The notes under the pieces are model-generated. The model had not been told where the DNA came from. It saw nothing but the letters and a program-made list of their open reading frames with translations, and did no database searches. A stretch of 64,000 bases of DNA from Corallochytrium limacisporum (lineage: Eukaryota; Opisthokonta): positions 1-64,000 of the forward strand of contig PDIP01000021.1 in assembly GCA_002811645.1 (NCBI GenBank). The letters are read 5' to 3'. The position numbers and the translations under genes are program-made. Shown piece after piece: positions 1 through 12,258 of the stretch. Positions within the stretch are counted from its first letter, which is position 1. Each line of letters begins with the position of its first letter.

Positions 1-34
<34 letters not shown>
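1..34. repeat. AC dinucleotide microsatellite
   Basis: An uninterrupted run of AC dinucleotides fills the left edge of the window and may continue beyond it. It is a simple microsatellite with no coding potential. Confidence 0.95.
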
Positions 35-36
<2 letters not shown>

Positions 37-3000
37 ACCCACCAAGTTGAACAAATGGATGCGACATGCTTTCACAATAGAGCATGCCTGGCGCATACAA
101 CACCTAAGGGTCATACAAAATATGACATTAACGGGCTGGAAAGAACGAAATACGTACGTGGTGTAGCTTTCGTGTAGCAAACCTCCTCGTCCCCATGTTT
201 AGTACCAAAAGTTTATGAGCACAGACCTGTTGGGCGGCCTCTCTCAACTATGTATAGGAGCAAAACAGAGTGTGTGCTGTCCGCATGCCGCTTCCTTCGA
301 ACGTCAACACGAATGTGTACAACGCATAAATCAAGCCGACCCACAACTACGCACTGGTGTGACTTGGATCGAACGATAGCAGATCTTCTTTTGGGGTGGT
401 GGTGACATAGCGAACTTGTGCCAAGGCGGTGAATCCATCCCCATGCCGAAGGTGTCCGTTTGTTTCAGTACCGACTATCCCGGACTTGCAGGGGCTTTTT
501 CCTTCGACCCATAACGGCTCTCCACCTGCTAAAGTCTACGCACAACTTCGCGGCCGTACCTGAAGTGGAGAGTGCTCTAAAAATAGCCTGCTGGTGAACC
601 CACCGCTAAAAGCATCGTTTCTGCGCACTATTGCGCAAAACTCAGACGCGTTGTTTTGCGTTTATTACGTGGTGTTTCATCGGACTTGTAGTTGGGGGCA
701 ATGGAAGACGAATTGGCTTCGGGGTGTTGGCGGCGCTCTGAGATTTTGGTATCGCCCGAATCGGCCACACAGTGAAATTGGCCGCAAACGCATCAAGTGC
801 CAGGCCCGGAAACGGAGCACTTGAGCCCATCGCGGACGATCACCCGCGACCACCTTCGAATCGCACACGCCGTCCTCCAAACGCCGGCAGGATTATGACA
901 CCGCCTACTTATCGATTCGTCGTTCGCCACCAACAAGCAGTCGAGTCGCACAAACATCCGAAGACTTGTATGAATTTTTGGACATGGTGGTACAGTCATG
1001 AATTGTCAAACCGGACCCTGCTAGAGGTGCATGAGCCACTTTGTTAGTTTTTGGCAGGATGTTGTATGCTTTCCAGCAAACTGGTCCTCGTCGGCCGTCA
1101 TAAAGAGTGACCTCGCAGCTGTAGCAGCACACAGGGCTACGGTTCGGGTTTGTTAAAGCACGCCCTTGGGCACTCATCCATAATTCTCCAGCTCCGCTAG
1201 CCCGGCCAAATGATGGACACGGAGCACTCAATTCTTGTCCTCTAAAACGCTACTGCACGAAATCTTTCAACCATCCGTCGAAAGAGGAGTGTGACGTAAG
1301 GTCGGTCGCTGCCTTTCTTTGAATTGGCCAGCTTGGAGGTGGGGCAAGGGGCCAAAAGTCTACTTTCCCGGTGGCCAAATCTTCTGGGTAGTGCTCGTGA
1401 GCAGCAACCGGCTCCCGCCCCTTGGCTCTTCAGGCCGGGGCGGCCAAAATACGGTATGACCGCATATCCTTGTGATGTCGGTGCATGTCGACCGTCATCG
1501 TGGGGTGTTGAAACTGAGGCAGCCGAAGACAAGAAGAGATGTTGACACCCAAGAAACACACCGGGAATCTGTTCATCTATCGTTTGCTCCGATTGTACAA
1601 TTCTAGCCGGCTGGGGAGTGTGCATAGCCGGATATGGTCAGTCCCAGCAACATCAGTAGTCTTGGACACAGAACCCGACTGAATGGATCTCGGGGATCTT
1701 CAGTACAGCGTTACCTTTGCTCCACAGGGCACCAACCGAACGACATGTGCAAACTCGCACCGCCTTCCACTGAAATGACGCCGGCAGAACCTCACACCAA
1801 TCGTGTTTGTTGGGAGAAGGAAGTGTTTGTTGTTGCTCGGGGATCGGAATGTACGTATACATCTGTGTGTCTATATCAGTGATGTGTAGAAGCTGTATCC
1901 GAGAGGCTCGCAACCATTGGGCACTGCTGCCAGGGCAGCCAGACTCACACTTGGTCTCTGTGTCTCTGGGTGAGCACATAACTACGAGTCTTAGCCGGTC
2001 GGGCGGCGTCCACGGCGATCGGGCCGACGCACCGGTGAAGTGCATAAAACAGTGGGCCTTCTTCGGTTCTCCAGCAGTATGATGCCCCACCGAACCATGG
2101 GTCCATCTCCCATCCATGCCCACTTTCATCTCCCATGATTACAGCTCACTAAACGAGTAAACGAACAGCCCGAAAAAGTCTACCTTTCGGACGAGGTTTG
2201 TGCTAATGAGCTACTGACTCCAGTGGTGCTCAGTTTAATTACAAGGGAGTCTCCCAATGTATGTCCATTCGGGTTTCCTACTCATATGAACAACAGTAGT
2301 GCTGCCTTCAGGTGAGTGTGTATTGGATAAACCTGTCGCGATTAAATGGATAGAAGGAGGAGCCGAAAGTTTGGATTGAGTTGTGCGGAATTGTCTTTCA
2401 ATCTCTGGACATGCGGGTCCGGAGCTGTGTAGGCGGGTCAATTGGTTCGCCGTCGGGGTGCTGTGATCGGAAGTTTAGTCGACTAGGGTGCCATGGTAGA
2501 GGGCCAAAATAAAACTTTGGCGACGTCTGTGTGATGAAGTGCGCTACATTTAATATTCTCAACAGCGATGTTTCGAAGTGGTGCTAGGCAGGGGCAGTGT
2601 GTAACCTTTCCGGCAACAAGTATCCAGGCAATACAGTCATGCCGCGAACAGAGTCTAGTCTGTGTTCGTGTTCCTAACCGGTACGTAGTAGAACGAAGGT
2701 GCATTTTCGAACTATACCCTGCGGGGTTTGTGTAAACTGATCTCCGAGACCTTTGAACTGCGCGGAGCTGCAATCCAGCAGCCATGTGCTGGAGAACCAA
2801 GGGAATGCGTCCACGTTGCTGTGTAGAGTATTCCGCTCGGAGCCAGTCAAGTCATCGGGCGGAAGCACAACGGAGATACAAACAACCAACAAGAGCAAGA
2901 ACTCTATAGACTCGCACGGGCATGCTATCTTTAGTGCCCAACATCCAGTTCAGCACTCCATGTCAACATAGAAATTCCTACGGGAAGCATTCATCATCCA

Positions 3001-6000
3001 AAAGAACAATCACGCCCTGGCCCACACACCGGGTTTGGCCTAGAACGAATCGCAATATGAACAACTCATTCATGCCGGCCGGATTCCCATCTGCACGATG
3101 ATGTTTGAATGTCGTCGGTTTGCGCAAACCTAGGACATGAAGCACATCACACACGCCATGAATTTCTTCTCAATTTTCACTATAACTGGATGGGTACAGG
3201 TGTCCACCTTCATCGACCACCCGCGCCGACCTCCGCTCCATTCATACAGTGCATCTATTCATACCGCCCAGCAGCATTCGTCAAGTCATCGCACAGTTAC
3301 GGAACACACACGCACACCCCGCCTACCGCGGGCCCCAGAGCCCATTCTCTACAAAACTGCGTAGAGAACGATCGCGTGCTATATATATCTCGCCTGACCC
3401 ACCCGCACTCCCCGCCCATTTTTCCATTCAGCGTTACATTGGATTTTGCGCCCTTGCCCCACGTCTCTCTGATGTTGCAAATTCATTAGGAATCACTACG
3501 CAGAAAAGGGGAGTGCGAGCGCTCAACCATTACAAATTTATTGCTACAGCTCCACAGTTTTGACTACTTTTGGCTAATTGTTATTACTTACGACTGCTAG
3601 AAACTTCGTCTCTGTGTCACTCATTTGCACTCGGTTTCTACCTCAGATGTCCGCTTGTAAGAATGCCTGCTCCATGTATGCTCCCTGACAAACATGGACA
3701 ATAGAAAAATGCCGAACAATGGATCGCCATGAGTCCAACAAGATTTCGTACTCCTAACCACCCTGCCCCAAAAGTCCACTCTCGGGGCTCTCAGTAGTAA
3801 ATGTACGGCAAAGAGAGCATCATGCAACTGTCATGTCACCGCTAAAACGAAAAACTGTGTCAAAGAAGCAAGCGCACCTCACCAGTCTAAATGCCTGTAG
3901 TGTATGAGCAAGTTGAGGTTCGAATATTCTAAAGATCTAAGTGATGGCACCAACAGACCCGCTATGCACGCACACCCATGAACGAACACACACGCCCATT
4001 CTTATGTCGTTGCGTTCGGTTCCTTCGTTTCCTTCTTCAGGATCCCTCCATGCGTACATTTCCTATCGTCGCCAGAACCCAGAGAACGAGAGTGTAAAGG
4101 ATCGCAGTAGCAAACGGAGAGCAGAGCCGGAGTTGTGCGCGTTGGCAGGCCCACCCCTACATTATCTCCCAGATTGTGCGGTTTGCTCCTGAACACTGTG
4201 CAGTCCCCTCCCTCCCCACGGGACGCCCCTCTTCCAATGTCGTCTGTTTGGTTTCCTATATACTGAAGGTTCGACTTCACGCACTGCAAAGCCAGGATCT
4301 CTATATGCGGACCTGCTAGCCCTAAAGCTGGATCGTACAAACCAAAAACTGCGATACGCCTAGCACTGAGCATCAGAGTGGCATCACCGAATTGGCGACT
4401 CGCACGGTTCATTGCAGATTTGAGGTTCAGTAGTCCCCCTGATTTGCCTGTCGGTCCATGTTCTATTGAAAATTTACCGTGTTCATCCAAATTGGGCAAC
4501 TTGCTTTATCGTTTTGTTGTCTGTCGCTGTCCCATTTGCTTCGTCACCTTCTCAACACTATCCGACAGGTAGACCACTTCACAGGAAAAATTGATACTGA
4601 ATTAGCATCAGCAATCACAGTCCCTATGCAATTTATCGCGCTACGACCATTCCTGTTCGCGTACTAAGAATGTTTGGGCCAGTATTTCACTGCTCCCAAC
4701 ATGCTTACTGTTGGCCACAATTCACTGGTAACAGCCCTCCAAAACAAACATACAATCGTTTTCTTGTGGCTCAGTTTGCATACATGTCTACTATTTACAG
4801 CTACCACCCTATCTCACCACATCCTTCTCCTACCTGTTTCCCTCTCATAACACGCCCACGTACACAAACTTGGTCGGGCTCAATGTGTATTTCGGCTGAT
4901 CCAGCCATGAAACTTGTCGTGGACCATGAAGAAATTCTGAAGCCGTACCTGTTTTTGTTTTTATACTATTTGTCGGAATCGGCATTGTTATGATGTTACG
5001 TTACTCATCGATCCGGGTACGTAATAGCAACCAAACCAATCCTGGTCTGTTGTCATTTTGTAATATGTATAGCTTACGAATAATGAATATTAGGAGTGAT
5101 GTATTTCATTTGAATGACTTGTCATTGTCTTGAGTACGCCGAAATTCGAGCAAGCCCAATGTATATAAAATATATGGCACCTCCAGGACGAATTGCACCA
5201 TTGCACTCACACACAACCACCCACACCACTAGCACATGGTGGCTCGATAGTTTCTTGATATCTCCAACGTATTTACTATCAAGTCCTAGGCATATTACCG
5301 CTATTGCTTTGTTTGGTGAGCGAAAATGTCTGTAGAGTAGTTTGTCCACGCGTTGTACAAGACGAAGCAAACGATACCATCGTGATCAGAAGCAAGTCGA
5401 GTAGCGGAGGAGGAAAGTAGGTCTCGGGCTAATTGATTTAGAGGACATGAGTCCATAATAGCGCGCACCTGTTCCGTGAAAACGCAATAAGGAACAAGCC
5501 TCTTACCACCGCCTAGCTGATCCAACGGATCGATTGCATTTCAAATCCGTACCCTAGTCGTATGCGGCGGTTGGTTACTATTGTTTAGACCGAGGCTGAG
5601 TATTTTATCTATGACAGTGTCACGATGACCAAAGAAGGCATCGAGCATAACACACCGCAAAGGAAATTAGAAAGGGTCCGGGACCACGCCTCTGGTCCCC
5701 GGGTCTTCGCCTTGCCTTGATCAGTCACGAACGGCCAATCCCATCTTGAGTCCCGCCCTTTCGTGAATCCTAATCCTGCGCAATGCATCGAGATATGGTG
5801 AGAACGCACTTATATTTTCATACACAACGACATCGAAGTAAACTGCCGAGGTAGTTGGCCGGGGGAGTGGCTGGCGCATGCGCTCCCTGTGATGCTTAAT
5901 GGCGATTGGAAAACGTCAAAAGGTTCGCCGCAACGGCCTGTGGCTTGGCTACAAAAATGCTACTTGCTCAGGCAGATGAATAAAGAGGAACGGAAGGGTA

Positions 6001-9000
6001 GTGGCGGGAATATTAACGATCCAAACATAACGCCCAGGATCAGTCGACCTTGTGCCCCACTGGACCCTTTTCTTTCTCGGACACAAATTGGACCGGACAC
6101 ATCCTTTCCTTTATTCGCGTGTGCGCCACCCAACAAGTTTCGTCCCCCTTCAATACACGAAAATTGCGCAGTCACAATTTTGATCGTTGTGTATCTTTTG
6201 CCCCATCCAGGATGCGCTGTTTTCCTTCAATCTGATTGGTCTGCACTCCGGTGGGACAAGCGCCATGCAAATTGTCCACACGATCTAGCAGAACAATCAG
6301 GGAGGTAAAAGAGCATACGAAGCGTGACCTGCATCAATTCGAGGGCTCTGGTTGGTGCCAAATTTTGTTACTGCCAACGCGTTCGAACGCTTTTGTGTGT
6401 ACACTAATGCGTTTCCGTATACCACCTCCCGTGGATGGCCCCCCCCCTCCCCTCCCCTTCCTTCTCTCCGGGGAGTCTCCGGCCCGGGAAAGCAGAGTAC
6501 AAACGTTGTCCCACTCCCGTCAATTAGGAACGCAGAACCACGGCCCAATGTCCTGCGGCGGACAGAAACAATACAAGCGGATGGTGGTTCAAGTGAAAGA
6601 ACACATCCGTACGCAAAAGTAGAAGGCAGAGGCAAGGATCCATTGATAGTGTGTGCACTGCAGCAAGGCGAGAAAGCAATAAACCCAATTGGCCACCGAC
6701 GTCTAGTAAGCTATTTCATCTTCTCTGCTCGCCCGCTTTTGCCTGCTGCGGTTAGGGGACAAAATAAATGGTGCATTCAACAAAGCGGCTTAAATTGATG
6801 TAGTAGTCTTGGGCGTGGCTCATGAGTATTTGGGACCACTGTGAGAAATGTTGCAATGTTTGACAGGAGGCAGCTTGCGCAGAACGCCTCGTTCTGATAC
6901 GCACTATCTATCAAAAATGGTTGCGCGTGTGCTCAATCTTTGATCCAAATTGTTACTACTTGCAACGAGACAGCATATTATCTATGAGTTTCATCCGTAA
7001 TACTCTCACACTGAACTCTCTCTCTGACAATTACTTCGGTGTATTGTGTTAGGTGAAGGAAGTACGACATAAAATAGTGAAGAATTTTTATGCGCAGTTT
7101 GGGGGGGGGGACGATTCGGGACCCTACAGTCCTCCTTTTTTTCCATATACAAAGAAACCCTTTTTCTCAACGAAGGGAGCGGGTCTCATTCTCGTGGACT
7201 CGTAGATCCCCAGAAATGAGACACCGGGGATCGACAAGTGTGCCCCACCGCCCAACTGTGGCTAGCCACCCACTCCTTCACCGCACTTGCCACAAGAAAA
7301 CGGGTCTGGTTTTTTTTCGTTAGTTTATCTTTCCTCCCAGTAGTCTGTTAGTTTGCTCGTGATCGTTTCCCTCGGGTCGGTCGTTATTTACAGTGCACCA
7401 CCAGCGTCGTCGTCGGTTCAATTGGCAGAGAAGGCGTCTTTCGGGAGTTAGCAGTGTACAGTGCACAAGGATTGGAAAAAATTTTCTCAGCCATAGAGGA
7501 AAGCAATTTTTTAGTTAGTTTATGTGTGGGATGTGTGCGTGCACCCTGACCGTCAAATAAGAGCGCACGTTCAAGAGCCCAGTTACTTCCTTTGATACTT
7601 CCACAATAGTTTCCATCTGTTATCTCCATACGAAATATACTAAGTCCCGTCCATATAAAGCTCCGATATTCTGAGGAAAGGGCAAGCACTTTTCATCGGG
7701 GTTTCATCCAGAACGGAGACAGTGAGAGCGAGAAATTGGCTCTGTGTCTCCGAACGTGGGCAACCATTGTGCACCACGATCCGCGAGGAATGTGTGGATA
7801 TCAAAATGTCCTCCTGGTGAGGTTATACTATTCCACTGCAAACTCTCTCTTTCTTATGTCCCTTGTCTTTCGTGCGTTTGTCGATTGGCCATTTCATGGA
7901 TCGACGACGATTTTCGGGCTCCAGCACTAATTCTGACACCGGAGACGGCGGGCGTACGATTGAAAGTTTTTGCCATCCTCGTTCAGAGCAGTTTCTCTTG
8001 AGTCGACTCTTTTTTTCATCGACCGGGGGGCGGGGCTTGCACTGAAAGAGAGCAGTGACTTGCTGGAAACGGTAATCATTAGTAGCAGGTCCAGTACTCT
8101 CGAGCATGTGTGGAAGTAAGCAGAAACAGACACACTCTGCGCTTCGATAAGACAACAACGGAAGAATATGAGAACATATGTCAGGGTTGACGTGAGTGTC
8201 CCTTTCAAAAACTTGGGAAGGGAGGGGGGGGCCTTTCGACAAAGATTGTCTTTTTGCTGCGGACAACGAGCGATGACCAACTGCAGAACTTTCCGTTGAA
8301 CAAGTCTGCACAATTCGAGGAGATAAATCCGTCTATTCACTATCGACCACAACATTTTCATGAACTCCTCCGCGGACGATAGATCAAACGACACTCCATG
8401 GACCCAGAGTGTGTGCTGCACATCTAGATGTCTGAACGGACAGTGTAGTGCAGTGTATAATTATGAGAGGGGGGAAGGGAGCCTAGGACCGATTCAAGCC
8501 CCTTTTTTTGGCAGTTTGCTGTTTCCTCTTCTCATCTTCTCCCTCATCCACTTTTCAACTTTACATTTGTCGTCGAAAGGGCCTACGTTATAATAAATGC
8601 ATTGTAATTTTGCGAGACCTTTGAACTTTTTTTTTTGGTTGCTTCAAGAAGTCGCAGGCTGCTCCGCAGTTCCAGCCTCTCGGCCTTATAGCGAAATTAC
8701 TGAACTATCCAAATAAAGCCATGTCTTATCTTCAAACGTCTGCCTAGCCCCCCCTCTCCCGGTTCACCGAGTCTGCAACCAACAAGGAGAATCCCCGTAC
8801 ATTTTGATAGCCAAAACTCGTACTTCTCCGCGCAAAGTGGTCCGATCTGAAAGGGGGGGAAAGGGTGCGCAACAGGCCCTGCCGATCCTCGTCCGGGCCC
8901 CTCTCGCCCCGTTCGCTGGTTGGTTCGCAGTTTGGAAAAAAGGGAGAAAGCTGTAATTTTTCATAACTCTGGGAAAAATTCTTGCTATGTTTTGCAAGCA

Positions 9001-9520
9001 AAACAATAAACAAGGAACTTGGGTGGGTAGGGAAGAGAAGGGTGGAGGGGGGGGGGGGGGAAGAGATGGTTAGGAAAAAGGAGAGGGGGGGGGAAGAGAT
9101 GGTTCGGAAAAAGGAGAGAGGGGGGAGAGACGTTCTGCCACAAACATCGCCCTAGTGGTTCCGTTCTGGGGTCGTAGTAGTCCAACTCAAAGGGGTGCCA
9201 CAACTTTTTGGGAAAAAGGGGAAAGGCGAAAAAGCGGAAGACCACACAACGGAACACACCAACGTTAAACTTTTGCAGACAGGAGTTGAACGAGTGTGTG
9301 TACTTGCGGCAATATTACACAATTACTCCCATTGTTTCACAGTGGTAGACGTATAGAGTGACTGTGTCTGAGATACTTATAGACCCGACGCAGACTTCCC
9401 CAAATACTATTTCAGACCATCCATCTATGTGAAGGTATTCAATTGTATCGATATTCTTCATACCTTTCGTTTCAATCTTTGTCGGGTTATCACCACTTCA
9501 CAAACAACAAATCTTCAACA
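35..9520. other. 9.5 kb gene-poor region
   Basis: I can support no gene here. Open frames are short, overlap in several frames and show no recognisable domain. The two longest unrecognised ones are on the minus strand, 165 codons at 4002-4499 and 164 codons at 7927-8421, and both look like chance frames. The stretch contains G or C runs at 6439-6447, 7101-7110, 8224-8231 and 9047-9060, a minisatellite near 9059-9128, and poly-T tracts. The last few hundred bases must contain the promoter and 5' leader of the ABCG gene. Confidence 0.6.
9059..9128. repeat. G-rich minisatellite, two ~35 bp units
   Basis: Two adjacent copies of a unit reading AAGAGATGGTTNGG, then AAAAAGGAGAG and a G-run. They differ by a few bases and in G-run length. 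A 14-base G-run (9047-9060) with a partial unit lies just before them. The array sits about 400 bp upstream of the ABCG start and is strongly purine-biased on the plus strand, so it could form quadruplex or triplex structures; that is inference. Confidence 0.8.
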
Positions 9521-11824
9521 ATGCCGCCTAACACCGACGCTAACCAGAGCCTGTCCAGTGGCTCTGGCGAGGGCTACGTAGAGATCGCCGATGTCTACAA
9601 GAACGCCCCCAACCAGTCTAAGAACGAAAAGGAGTTCGATGATGAGACCATGCGCCGTCTGCGCGCCGTTCACTCCACTGACTCAAAGCGCTCTTCCAAG
9701 CGCGCCTCGAAGCTGGACATTATCCGGGAGAAGCCGTTCTATGTCACCTTCGAGGACATTAAGTGTGAGATTGGTGGCAAGGAAATTCTGAAGGGCATTT
9801 CTGGTTTTTGCCAGCCCGGTGAATCTCTGGCCATTGTCGGTGCTTCCGGTGCTGGTAAGACCACCCTCATGGATATCGTTCTGTCCCGCAAGAACATGGG
9901 TAACTTCAGTGGTACCACCCTGTACAATGGCCGCGAGCTGACTCCTTTCCTGAAGAAGAAGCTCGGTTATGTCGCCGCTGAGTGTGCCCGTGTCCCAACG
10001 CTCACCGTTCGCGAGACCCTTATGTTCGCAGCTGAGCTGCGTCTGCCAGAGAATTTCACCAAGGATATGCGCGAGGACCGTGTCAACGACATCATGGACC
10101 ACCTTGGTCTCACTCACGTTGCTGATAACAAGGTCGGTAACGAACTTGTGCGTGGTATTTCCACCGGTGAGAAGCGCCGTGTGGATATCGCTCTGGAGCT
10201 GATCCCGGGCCCTCGAGTCTTGTTCCTTGACGAGCCTACCTCCGGTCTGGACTCTCACATCGCCGAGAAGTCCATGTCCCTGGTGCTGAACTTCTGCCGT
10301 GACCACAACGTGACTGTGATCAGCGTTATTCATCAGCCCAGCTCCAATGTATTTTTGATGTTCGACAACGTTATGTTGCTGGGTCAGGGACGCACCCAGT
10401 ACTTCGGTGGCACGCGCGAGGCTGAAGAATACTTTACTTCTCAGGGATACCCTCTGCCTGCCGATACCAACCCCATCGATCACTATGTCGAGATTGTCGA
10501 CAAGGATCCCCACACCTTGGCTGATGCCTTCGAGCAATCTGAGCATATTAAGCGCACCGCTGACACCATTGCCGATATTAAGGCCCTGCAGAATCCGGAG
10601 GGAGAAAAGGATATGCCCACCAAGGAATTGCGTGAACGCACTGTCCTGGCCGAAACTGAGATTTTGTGCCGCAAGATCACTTTGCGCTATCTCCGCAACC
10701 CCAACACTTCCTGGGTCCGTGTGCTGTTCGGTCTCGTGATTGCATGGATTTACGGTATGGCCTTCTACAAGCTCACCCCGGATTTGAACGGTTTCCGCCT
10801 GATTGGTAACTTGTGTTCTCTGCTGGCCTTCCTGTCTGCCTTCATTACTGCTGCTTCTGTCCCGCAGTTCCAGGATGACCGTGATGTCATGCTTCAGGAG
10901 AACGCCCTGGGCTACTACTCTATCTTCGCCTACTGGGCTTCCTACTGGATGCTTGAGAACTTCGTGACTCTGTTGACCATGGCCGGTGCAGTCCCTATTG
11001 TCTACTTCATGGCTGGTTTCCAGCAGGAGTTCGGTCGCTTCTACGGCATGGCCCTGTATAACTCGATGGTAGCGGTAAGCATTGCTCAGTTCGCCTCTGC
11101 CTGGTCTCGTGATACCACCATGGCTTTCACCCTGAATGTGCTGATCAATTTCACTGGTTACCTGTTCTCCGGTATTCCTGCTGCCATTGAGCTTATTCCC
11201 GCCATTATCCGCTGGGGTCAGTACCTCACCAACTGGCGCTTTGCTGTCATGTACATGCTGTACACTCAGTTGGTCGGTTTCCAGCTTGACTGCTCCGAAG
11301 CCGAGTTCCTGCCCCTCAATGTTAACACTATCATTCCCCCTGTCGTTGAGGGTACTATTGCGACCCTGACCCCCAATGTGGTGTCAGATCCGAACGATCT
11401 TGACCTCGCCGCTCCCGGACTGGGCGCCACTCTCCAGCTCCAGGGTGTTTCTGAAGTGTTCGTTGAGTTGAACGAAAATGGTACGCTCCCCAGCGACTAC
11501 GCCCAGTCCTTCTTCCTGGCCTCCACATTCTGGCTCAATTCGACCTCGCAGTATCTGGTTGGTGAGTACCCATACACCGCCCAGCTGCAGAACTATGCCG
11601 TGATCAACTCTCTTGGACAGATTGAATCTCTGGCCGAAATGGGCTTCTTCCCCGATTACTCCCAGTGCCTGATCACTGACACTGGTGCATTCATTGAGGC
11701 GAAGTTCCCTCTGCCCATTGCCTACGGCGATTACTACTTCGGCTTCGTTAGTATCTACCTGGTCTTCTACAGTGTTACGACCTACTTCGGTCTGCACTTC
11801 TCCAAGTACTACAAGCGCCGTTAA
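9521..11824 (+). CDS. ABCG-type (White/PDR half) ABC transporter
   Basis: A 767-residue half-transporter with the nucleotide-binding domain before the membrane domain, the order of the ABCG family. Visible motifs are Walker A (GASGAGKTT, about residue 107), the signature GISTGEKRR (about 213), Walker B followed by FLDEPTSGLDSH (about 235) and the H-loop VIHQPSS (about 271). Roughly six membrane segments follow from about residue 400, with a long extracytoplasmic loop between the last two, and a basic C-terminus. The frame is open upstream to 9443, but the ATG at 9521 has the better context (CAACAATGCC) and is followed by a typical hydrophilic N-terminus. Such proteins dimerise to export lipids, sterols or xenobiotics; the substrate cannot be read from sequence. 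Codons are strongly biased toward C-ending and GGT/CGT types, as in SDHA, which suggests high expression. Confidence 0.93.
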   Translation: MPPNTDANQSLSSGSGEGYVEIADVYKNAPNQSKNEKEFDDETMRRLRAVHSTDSKRSSKRASKLDIIREKPFYVTFEDIKCEIGGKEILKGISGFCQPGESLAIVGASGAGKTTLMDIVLSRKNMGNFSGTTLYNGRELTPFLKKKLGYVAAECARVPTLTVRETLMFAAELRLPENFTKDMREDRVNDIMDHLGLTHVADNKVGNELVRGISTGEKRRVDIALELIPGPRVLFLDEPTSGLDSHIAEKSMSLVLNFCRDHNVTVISVIHQPSSNVFLMFDNVMLLGQGRTQYFGGTREAEEYFTSQGYPLPADTNPIDHYVEIVDKDPHTLADAFEQSEHIKRTADTIADIKALQNPEGEKDMPTKELRERTVLAETEILCRKITLRYLRNPNTSWVRVLFGLVIAWIYGMAFYKLTPDLNGFRLIGNLCSLLAFLSAFITAASVPQFQDDRDVMLQENALGYYSIFAYWASYWMLENFVTLLTMAGAVPIVYFMAGFQQEFGRFYGMALYNSMVAVSIAQFASAWSRDTTMAFTLNVLINFTGYLFSGIPAAIELIPAIIRWGQYLTNWRFAVMYMLYTQLVGFQLDCSEAEFLPLNVNTIIPPVVEGTIATLTPNVVSDPNDLDLAAPGLGATLQLQGVSEVFVELNENGTLPSDYAQSFFLASTFWLNSTSQYLVGEYPYTAQLQNYAVINSLGQIESLAEMGFFPDYSQCLITDTGAFIEAKFPLPIAYGDYYFGFVSIYLVFYSVTTYFGLHFSKYYKRR

Positions 11825-12258
11825 GTGCATTGCAGTGCTCCACCCAGTGGGAGTATTATCAAACAAAAAGTTCTTTTGTCCATCATTTCCGCACATAACG
11901 GCTTTCGAAAGAAGCCGTTCAGAACACACTATAACACAATAGCATCATATGCATTTCCTCCTTTTGCACAAATTGAGCAGAGCATTAAACAACCCATTTT
12001 TTTTTACGAATCCCTTGTCTTTCAAACAAAAAATCGTTCTTTTGTCCATCATTTCCGCACATAACGGCTTTCGAAAGAAGCCGTTCAGAACACACTATAA
12101 CACAATAGCATCACATGCATTTCCTCCTTTTGCACAAATTGAGCAGAGCATTAAACAACCTTTTTTTTTTACGAATCCCTTGTCTTTCATGCAATGCTAC
12201 ACAGCTGTATACGGTACACAATTAACTATACTTTTTTATGGTACGAATAGGGTTGGTG
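11825..12258. other. Convergent intergenic region, ABCG / IMP1
   Basis: This 434 bp gap lies between the 3' ends of the ABCG and peptidase genes and holds the 166 bp tandem duplication listed separately. It presumably contains both 3' UTRs and polyadenylation signals. No gene is visible. Confidence 0.7.
11871..12189. repeat. 166 bp tandem duplication with an internal hairpin
   Basis: Two near-identical copies, about 11871-12024 and 12037-12189, are offset by 166 bp. They differ mainly in one base (CATATG versus CACATG) and in T-run length. Each copy contains the inverted repeat AACGGCTT, loop TCGAAAG, AAGCCGTT, an 8 bp stem. They start about 45 bp after the ABCG stop codon, so the hairpins probably fall in its 3' UTR. 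The hairpin does not match the histone mRNA stem-loop. Confidence 0.9.

Noticed and set aside
4002-4499. 165-codon minus-strand frame
   Set aside because: Composition is uneven and no motif is recognisable; likely chance in a long non-coding region.
7927-8421. 164-codon minus-strand frame in the left arm
   Set aside because: No domain, overlaps another long frame in a different register, and has no good promoter or codon pattern.
9683-10546. 287-codon minus-strand frame inside ABCG
   Set aside because: It is the antisense shadow of a strongly codon-biased gene; such frames stay open because of the bias.
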